Below are positions 6,613 through 10,042 of a stretch of 10,042 nt of DNA, one piece after another. Origin of the DNA: GWA2-46-10 sp964361435. GTDB lineage: Bacteria; Patescibacteriota; Minisyncoccia; UBA6257; Colwellbacteraceae. The notes under the pieces are model-generated. The model was given only the letters and a program-made list of their open reading frames with translations. It was not told the origin of the DNA and did no database searches. Numbering within the stretch: the first letter of the stretch is position 1; each line of letters opens with the position of its first letter. The position numbers and the translations under genes were made by a program. The DNA lies in the NCBI GenBank assembly GCA_964361435.1, contig CAYIAN010000018.1, forward strand, positions 1-10,042. The letters are read 5' to 3'.

Positions 6613-6689
6613 CAGTGACTTCAGTTAGCCCCTTCGCCATAGAAACGAATCCGGAAACCAGCCCGCAGAATATGGCAAAAGATAATGAA

Positions 6690-6724
6690 ATTCCCCCTAG
6701 TAGACGACGTTAGAACCTGTTTTA
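6690..6724 (+). repeat. Dispersed repeat, copy B2
   Basis: 35-nt copy with the conserved tail GTTAGAACCTGTTTTA, aligned without gaps to B1 and A1-A3. It lies 11 nt beyond the stop codon of the DUF4325 gene. Confidence 0.75.
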
Positions 6725-6735
6725 TGCGGCTAGAA

Positions 6736-7074
6736 TTAATTTTTTTTGTCGCTGTGTCTGGTAATGCTTATTTCTTTTAAGAACCGTTGGATTATTTCTG
6801 CAACCTTGTCATGGCGTGCAGTCGCCAAGACCGGCAACGCGGCGAGCACGGACGCATTGCTCGTAGGTAGCAGCATAACATCTCCTGCAGCGTATTCCGC
6901 AAGGTTGGTCAGAAATTCATCGAACCAGGATGGGGTGACAGCCAACACACCTTTAAAATCGACCTGCATCGGTTCACTCGCATCAAGCGTCGGACGAATC
7001 GCGTTGAACGCCTCCAAGCCCGCAGGCCGAGAGATCAATACTTTTCCAAATTTCTCGAGATGAATCGTTTGCAT
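6736..7074 (-). CDS. DUF4325 STAS-like protein, partner of the upstream ATPase
   Basis: 112 residues. The pattern KFGKVLISRPAGLEAF, then VDFKGVLAVTPSWFDEFL and LAEYAAGDVMLLP, is that of DUF4325, a STAS-like fold of about 100 residues: a predicted strand, the VDFKGV strand with an acidic residue, and a helix carrying FxDEFL. STAS proteins in partner-switching systems bind GHKL ATPases and are switched by phosphorylation. The serine that would correspond to the phospho-site may be Ser in VTPSWF (inference). The gene begins 13 nt after the stop of the MerR-ATPase gene and is likely cotranscribed. No Shine-Dalgarno is visible; TACATT lies 7 nt before the ATG and could be an internal leaderless promoter. 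G+C content is higher than in neighbouring genes. Confidence 0.82.
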   Translation of the reverse strand: MQTIHLEKFGKVLISRPAGLEAFNAIRPTLDASEPMQVDFKGVLAVTPSWFDEFLTNLAEYAAGDVMLLPTSNASVLAALPVLATARHDKVAEIIQRFLKEISITRHSDKKN

Positions 7075-7087
7075 ATTAAAGAATGTA

Positions 7088-7813
7088 TTAAAACGTTATT
7101 ACCGCGTACACGCCGCGAATGTTCTCCTCGGCCATGGTGATTTTTATAGCACGAGCTTGTGTGGGACTTTGTACTATCGCAAGTCCGGAACGGAACAGTA
7201 AACCAATGGGGTTTAATTCCACAATGTGCTTCACCACCTTTAATCCATTCCCTCGTTTTTCCGGCGCTCTCCCAGATATAATTTCGGTAAATGCGATACG
7301 GAGCGCTTCAACGTCCGTCCCAATGGCGGGGCGTACGCGGGATAACGTTTTCCGAACACCTTGCCCCCGGTCGGCGAGCACGATGACTCGTTTATTGATA
7401 TCGTACGCAAAAAATATCCCGGGGACATCCGGCCAGTTACCGACATTATGCATGAATGAGTTATCGCCGATCTCACCTGCAACTACAGTAAGAAGCGATG
7501 TCATATCCTCGGTCACTACGCCAGCTTGAGCAAAAAATACCCCCATCTTTTCCAAGCGGCTGGTAAAACGATCCGGACGTTCACAATAATATTCAGCTTG
7601 GACTTCTGGCGGTTGCGCGCTTGTCGCCCACGCCCAGCCCAATCCCCGCAGGTCGACCGCGAACCGCTGAACATCCTCAAGACGATAGCAACGCTGACCG
7701 CCCTGACTTCGCTGCGGCTGAAGCTTTCCAGTCTTTTCCCAATTACGAAGTGTCTGAACGGTGACGCCGAGTATCTCGGCTGCTTTTCCTATTCGTATTT
7801 TCGCATCGTTCAT
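7088..7813 (-). CDS. MerR-type HTH fused to a GHKL (HATPase) domain; putative regulator
   Basis: 241 residues from ATG 7813. Residues 5-50 (IRIGKAAEILGVTVQTLRNW, then GKLQPQRSQGGQRCYRLEDV) are a MerR-type winged HTH. Residues 100-225 are a histidine-kinase-like ATPase: N box GEIGDNSFMHN (113-123), G1 box DRGQGV (148-153), G2 box RGNGLKVV (187-194). No phosphoacceptor His domain is present, so it resembles anti-sigma-type kinases rather than sensor kinases. With the STAS-like gene behind it, the likely design is a transcription regulator whose ATPase domain phosphorylates or binds the STAS partner (inference). In-frame ATGs at 7849 and 7819 lie inside or 1 nt past the promoter, so 7813 is preferred, 7 nt after the -10 box. 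A perfect 17-bp dyad covers the promoter. The gene is clearly richer in G+C than its neighbours, suggesting acquisition. Confidence 0.85.
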   Translation of the reverse strand: MNDAKIRIGKAAEILGVTVQTLRNWEKTGKLQPQRSQGGQRCYRLEDVQRFAVDLRGLGWAWATSAQPPEVQAEYYCERPDRFTSRLEKMGVFFAQAGVVTEDMTSLLTVVAGEIGDNSFMHNVGNWPDVPGIFFAYDINKRVIVLADRGQGVRKTLSRVRPAIGTDVEALRIAFTEIISGRAPEKRGNGLKVVKHIVELNPIGLLFRSGLAIVQSPTQARAIKITMAEENIRGVYAVITF

Positions 7814-7820
7814 GCTCATA

Positions 7821-7849
7821 AGGTTAGTGTAGAAACCTATAAAAGTCAA
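7821..7849 (-). promoter_or_regulatory. Promoter of the MerR-ATPase/STAS operon
   Basis: On the minus strand TTGACT (7849-7844), 17-nt spacer, TAACCT (7826-7821), then 7 nt to the ATG at 7813. The -35 box is good and the -10 box weak (3 of 6), as expected for a promoter under control. One arm of the dyad fills the spacer. Confidence 0.6.
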
Positions 7850-7884
7850 GTAGCTTTTATAGGTTTCTACTGAAAACCTATAAG
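7829..7884. promoter_or_regulatory. Operator-like 17-bp perfect inverted repeat plus a third half-site
   Basis: GTAGAAACCTATAAAAG (7829-7845) and its exact complement CTTTTATAGGTTTCTAC (7854-7870) are separated by 8 nt. A third partial arm, AAACCTATAA, lies at 7874-7883 in the first orientation. The left arm lies between -35 and -10 and the 8-nt centre overlaps the -35 box. This is where a MerR-type dimer would bind, so autoregulation is the simplest reading (inference). Confidence 0.75.
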
Positions 7885-7993
7885 ATTATGCTTGTGTAAC
7901 GAGTCGTGGTAGTTATCTATATAGTCCCCTTGTCTAGATAAGCCAATAAAGAGAAAAGGCGCCGCTTTGGGCGATACTCGTCTCATCCAATCT
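7885..7993 (-). other. Intergenic stretch with a weak terminator-like hairpin
   Basis: No gene seen. On the minus strand around 7952-7972, CGCC-loop-GGCG is followed by CCTTTTCTCTTT, which could end transcription from the poly-gamma-glutamate hydrolase gene. The stem is only 4 pairs, so support is low. Confidence 0.35.
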
Positions 7994-7994
7994 G

Positions 7995-8029
7995 GCTCCG
8001 CACCATGTACGAAGTTCGAACCTATTTTA
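7995..8029 (+). repeat. Dispersed repeat, copy A1
   Basis: 35-nt copy identical to A3 and differing from A2 at one position (CCTATTTTA versus CCTGTTTTA). Its last three bases (TTA, 8027-8029) are the stop codon TAA of the minus-strand poly-gamma-glutamate hydrolase gene. Confidence 0.9.
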
Positions 8030-8524
8030 CGCGAAAAGACCTCTCCTTACGGCCTCTATAAATTTAGAAAATGCGTTCTTGTCTCTATGCAATTCTTCTC
8101 TTAGCTTTTTGCTTATTTCAATTTGGATACCCATCCCACTTTGACCCTTATTGCAAATATTTTCTGGATTATCCCCATTTAGCCCATCTGGCGGCGTGAT
8201 AGTGTCAAAGCCAGAAGTTTTAAGTTCATTTTCTATCTGCTTAGTTAGAGGTTTGTCTAGTCCACCAACCATAACAAACGCTTTATTTGTTTCATGCTCT
8301 CCGTGTACAGAAATTATCTTATTTACCTTAGAGGCAAGCTCTAGGGCCTTTGGTTCGTTATATGCGCTGCTAGGAATGTGTTGCTCTCCTTTCGCCGAGT
8401 AAAAAGACAAATCGTGCCCTGCTATTGCTTCGGCTACGATATTACTTCCAGGTTCAATGTGTTCTCCGTGGATAGAATAGATTGCATATTTGGGTGAAAT
8501 AAACCTGACTGTTATTTTATTCAC
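8027..8524 (-). CDS. Poly-gamma-glutamate hydrolase family protein (PF05908-like)
   Basis: 165 residues from GTG 8524. Family landmarks: SIHGEHIEPGSNIVAEAIAG (18-37) with the HGxxIExG motif carrying candidate zinc ligands His19 and Glu24; FYSAKGEQHIPSSAYNEPKA (41-60); SVHGEH (72-77); VGGLDKPL (87-94); ENICNKGQSGMGIQIEISKK (121-140), the typical NIxNxGxxGxGxQxExS block. These are the blocks of PghP/DUF867 enzymes, zinc peptidases that cut poly-gamma-glutamate; several come from phages. No signal peptide, so it is cytoplasmic or released by lysis. It is slightly shorter than usual. The stop codon lies inside repeat A1, and repeat A2 lies just upstream of the promoter, so the gene is framed by two near-identical repeats. 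Confidence 0.82.
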   Translation of the reverse strand: MNKITVRFISPKYAIYSIHGEHIEPGSNIVAEAIAGHDLSFYSAKGEQHIPSSAYNEPKALELASKVNKIISVHGEHETNKAFVMVGGLDKPLTKQIENELKTSGFDTITPPDGLNGDNPENICNKGQSGMGIQIEISKKLREELHRDKNAFSKFIEAVRRGLFA

Positions 8525-8530
8525 ATAAAA

Positions 8531-8539
8531 ACTTTACCA
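8531..8539 (-). promoter_or_regulatory. Extended -10 promoter of the poly-gamma-glutamate hydrolase gene
   Basis: TGGTAAAGT on the minus strand, 6 nt before the GTG at 8524. A weak CTGCAA lies 18 nt upstream and overlaps the end of repeat A2. Predicted leaderless. Confidence 0.5.
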
Positions 8540-8559
8540 CACTCTACAAGTTGATTGCA

Positions 8560-8594
8560 GCTCCGCACCATGTACGAAGTTCGAACCTGTTTTA
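8560..8594 (+). repeat. Dispersed repeat, copy A2
   Basis: 35-nt copy, 34 of 35 identical to A1 and A3. Its last three bases (8592-8594) are the TAA stop of the minus-strand nucleoside hydrolase gene, and its other edge abuts the promoter of the next gene. Confidence 0.9.
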
Positions 8595-9440
8595 TACAAG
8601 CTCAGCTACTAAATCCATAAAACCTCCTGAATTATTGATTTCTTCTTTAGAAACTAGAACCTTGGTATTCCCGCCCAAGCGATAACTACCATCATCCCTA
8701 AACTCAATATTAATCTCCTCAAAATCTACGAACTTTTCGGTGAGCGCTACTGAAGCAGTAAGTGGATCGTGAAGTGCGGGCCAAATACCTCGTCTAGTAT
8801 TGTATTCGTGCAAGTGAGTAAGTAGCATTCCGTGGTTGGCCTCACCACTCTCACTTAGCTTTTTGTAGGCCTGGGTGTCTGGATGTATTCTTATTGAATC
8901 GTTAATAGTCGTATGTGAACCTACGACCCTAAAGTTTGGCAGGCCCAACTCGTATATATATTTGGCAGCCATTGGATCTGCTTCCATATTAGTCCCACCC
9001 CCAACGAAATTATCGGCGTTTTTGGTTGTCAGACCCATATGGATAATATCTAATTTTCCAACGTCCTTGGGATACTTTTTAGCGAATTGAGCTAAGTTTG
9101 AAAGTCCTTGAATGCAAAGGTATATAACCTCTCCTTTTGTATTTATAAGATTCTTAATCGCCCCAACATAGTTTGAACTTAACTGAGGCTCGTATTCTTT
9201 TGTAAATTGGTTTCCAAAGAAATTTGTACGTCCAGTCTTCTTTCCCACAAAAGATTCAACTCCTGGTTTGTTAGATTGAGAAATGATCTTGTTAGCCAAC
9301 CTGGCTCTTTCGTTTGGATAGCCATTGCCTGAAATAGTCATAGATAAGTTGACCTGATTGCTGTTGAGTAGCATCAACAAGGCAAAAAAATCATCGGGGT
9401 TAGTGCCAATATCATGATCTAGAATAAGAGACTTGTTCAC
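8592..9440 (-). CDS. Inosine/uridine-preferring nucleoside hydrolase family protein
   Basis: 282 residues from GTG 9440. The N-terminus SLILDHDIGTNPDDFFALL holds the calcium-binding Asp cluster (Asp8, Asp10, Asp16, Asp17) of the family in its DxDxGxxxDD form. GGGTNMEADPMAAKYIYE (147-164) matches the N..E.xxDPxAA substrate loop, and WPALHDPLTASVAL (220-233) the late His-Asp-Pro motif (His224, Asp225). Such enzymes split nucleosides into base and ribose, useful for nucleoside salvage in a cell with little biosynthesis. No signal peptide. A longer form from TTG 9446 is excluded because that codon touches the -10 box. The stop is in repeat A2; repeat A3 lies upstream of its promoter. Confidence 0.88.
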   Translation of the reverse strand: MNKSLILDHDIGTNPDDFFALLMLLNSNQVNLSMTISGNGYPNERARLANKIISQSNKPGVESFVGKKTGRTNFFGNQFTKEYEPQLSSNYVGAIKNLINTKGEVIYLCIQGLSNLAQFAKKYPKDVGKLDIIHMGLTTKNADNFVGGGTNMEADPMAAKYIYELGLPNFRVVGSHTTINDSIRIHPDTQAYKKLSESGEANHGMLLTHLHEYNTRRGIWPALHDPLTASVALTEKFVDFEEINIEFRDDGSYRLGGNTKVLVSKEEINNSGGFMDLVAELV

Positions 9441-9446
9441 ACCCAA

Positions 9447-9455
9447 AGTATACCA
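9447..9455 (-). promoter_or_regulatory. Extended -10 promoter of the nucleoside hydrolase gene
   Basis: TGGTATACT on the minus strand, 6 nt before the GTG at 9440. No clear -35 box. Predicted leaderless; this fixes the start. Confidence 0.65.
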
Positions 9456-9471
9456 AAACCTATTAACACGG

Positions 9472-9506
9472 GCTCCGCACCATGTACGAAGTTCGAACCT
9501 ATTTTA
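9472..9506 (+). repeat. Dispersed repeat, copy A3
   Basis: 35-nt copy identical to A1. The 31 nt between it and the nucleoside hydrolase start hold only the promoter. Confidence 0.9.
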
Positions 9507-9525
9507 TGTATGTATAAATGAGTGA

Positions 9526-9578
9526 AGCCACCTCGCGAGTGGGTAGTCCTTTTGAGGGGGCTCACTCGTTTGGTGGCT
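9526..9578 (-). terminator. Large composite hairpin, probable terminator or structured RNA
   Basis: Outer stem AGCCACC (9526-9532) pairs with GGTGGCT (9572-9578). After a 3/3 internal loop, CGAGTGGG (9536-9543) pairs with CTCACTCG (9561-9568, one wobble). A small apical CCT/AGG stem closes a TTTG loop. It lies 7 nt behind the stop of the 57-residue gene. In the minus direction it is followed by TCACTCATTTATAC, which is only moderately T-rich, so a role other than termination is possible. Confidence 0.6.
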
Positions 9579-9584
9579 GTGTGT

Positions 9585-9758
9585 TCACTGTTTGATGGGG
9601 ATCCAGCCCACATCAGCGGAGCCCTCGGCCCCCAGGAAATCTTCATCGTCTGGATTGGAGCGGGTATGTCTCTTCCCACTTCTTGACGCCTCTACGGCGA
9701 CCCAGAGGGCGATTACGAGAACCAAGACATCTGGGATAGCTTGAAAGAACTTGGACAC
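9585..9758 (-). CDS. Small single-pass membrane protein, 57 residues
   Basis: GTG at 9758, TGA at 9585-9587. The protein begins MSKFFQAIPDVLVLVIALWV, giving one membrane helix at about 8-23. Then comes a short basic stretch (SRSGKRHTRS) and an acidic/neutral tail ending DVGWIPIKQ. Basic residues after the helix suggest the tail stays in the cytoplasm. A GGGGG about 8 nt before the GTG might serve as ribosome-binding site; no -10 box sits at the usual leaderless distance. I recognise no family. Amino-acid composition and the hairpin right behind the stop favour a real gene. An overlapping 80-residue frame at 9437-9679 is less likely. Confidence 0.5.
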   Translation of the reverse strand: MSKFFQAIPDVLVLVIALWVAVEASRSGKRHTRSNPDDEDFLGAEGSADVGWIPIKQ

Positions 9759-9849
9759 GGGGACACCCCCTACGGTGTTTTTGGAGACAATTCACGACCT
9801 ACTCAAGCTGAAAGATACCAAAATAAGTGCTTTGTGTAAATATGGAGCT

Positions 9850-9892
9850 CCTCCTATTGGACACGCTCAGAACTCTGGATTGGGTATTGATA
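9850..9892 (+). repeat. Dispersed repeat, copy C2
   Basis: 43-nt copy matching C1 at 38 of 43 positions, in the same orientation, more than 5.4 kb away. It lies between the small membrane protein gene and the plus-strand gene at the window end. The 222 nt between 9759 and 9980 hold this copy and a promoter; I see no gene. Confidence 0.8.
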
Positions 9893-9945
9893 CGGAAAAC
9901 GATTCCTTGAGCCCATTGTTTCATACTAGGTTTGTCACAAGTGTC

Positions 9946-9973
9946 TTGATTCGTAAGATAAAAAGGTTAGACT
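9946..9973 (+). promoter_or_regulatory. Promoter of the last, partial gene
   Basis: TTGATT at 9946-9951, 16-nt spacer, TAGACT at 9968-9973, then 7 nt to ATG 9981. Both boxes match four of six bases. Confidence 0.45.
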
Positions 9974-9980
9974 TTTTGTT

Positions 9981-10042
9981 ATGGAGAATATGCCTAACAA
10001 TAAAATGAAATCGGGACAAAGCGTTGCAGAACACGATTATTT
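9981..10042 (+). CDS. Start of a plus-strand gene, product unknown (cut by window end)
   Basis: Twenty codons are visible, MENMPNNKMKSGQSVAEHDY, open to the edge. Two in-frame starts exist: ATG 9981, 7 nt after a -10-like box as in other genes here, and ATG 9990, preceded by GGAG 4 nt upstream. Too little sequence to name a family. Confidence 0.5.
   Translation, partial: MENMPNNKMKSGQSVAEHDY

Noticed and set aside
7119..7529. Plus-strand 136-residue frame
   Set aside because: Shadow of the MerR-ATPase gene in a G+C-richer stretch; no promoter or recognisable domain.
7814..7849. ATG 7849 or 7819 as start of the MerR-ATPase gene
   Set aside because: ATG 7849 lies inside the operator-like dyad and -35 box; ATG 7819 begins 1 nt after the -10 box.
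7995..8029. tRNA fragment, because of the TTCGAA in the repeat
   Set aside because: No 5-bp T stem forms around TTCGAAC on either strand and no acceptor or anticodon arm lies nearby.
9441..9446. TTG start of the nucleoside hydrolase at 9446
   Set aside because: It directly abuts the -10 box, so it could not be within the transcript.
9437..9679. 80-residue minus-strand reading frame
   Set aside because: It runs through the large hairpin, repeat A3 and the promoter of the nucleoside hydrolase gene, and overlaps the more protein-like 57-residue frame.
4350..9892. Repeats as classical integron attC sites
   Set aside because: The GTTAGAAC/GTTCGAAC core loosely resembles GTTRRRY, but no matching RYYYAAC partner with paired L boxes is found at a consistent distance, and no IntI is in the window. 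Kept only as a hypothesis about cassette-like behaviour.
4350..9892. CRISPR array
   Set aside because: Copies are hundreds to thousands of bases apart with whole genes between them, not short regular spacers.
9751..10008. Plus-strand 85-residue frame
   Set aside because: It crosses repeat C2 and the promoter before ATG 9981 and has no family features.

Overview
The window looks like a chromosomal piece of a Candidate Phyla Radiation (Patescibacteria) bacterium. The evidence is the gene repertoire rather than any marker gene: a DUF5667 protein with an acidic tail, a CxxC-CxxC mini zinc-ribbon protein, a DUF5671 membrane protein fused to a pilin-like tail, a short malic enzyme, a SemiSWEET/PQ-loop transporter, a YwbE-family protein, very compact intergenic regions, and start codons that mostly sit only 6-8 nt behind a -10 box.

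Left part (1-4342), housekeeping-like and AT-leaning: a DUF5667 exported protein (minus, cut by the window edge); a divergent zinc-ribbon protein (plus); a hairpin terminator; a malic enzyme (plus); a bidirectional terminator; a 40-residue very basic protein (minus); a DUF5671/pilin-like membrane protein (minus); and divergently a SemiSWEET-like transporter and a YwbE protein (plus).

Right part (4343-9760), accessory-like: six single-gene or two-gene units, all on the minus strand. They are an anchored amidohydrolase, an anchored degenerate M23/LytM-like protein, a two-gene regulatory module (MerR-type HTH fused to a GHKL ATPase, plus a DUF4325 STAS-like protein), a poly-gamma-glutamate hydrolase-family protein, an inosine/uridine-type nucleoside hydrolase, and a small single-pass membrane protein. 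Copies of a related 35-43 nt repeat, all in one orientation, lie between these units, one at or near the 3' end of each of the first five genes or operons. In two cases the repeat itself supplies the stop codon. This gives the region a gene-cassette look, although I cannot see a recombinase or a canonical attC structure. The regulatory pair is visibly richer in G+C than its neighbours and has a perfect 17-bp inverted repeat over its promoter.

Right edge (9845-10042): a last repeat copy, then a promoter and the first 20 codons of a plus-strand gene that continues outside the window.

The main things worth following up are the cassette-like repeat family, the near-universal leaderless promoter architecture, and the MerR-ATPase/STAS module with its operator-like dyad.
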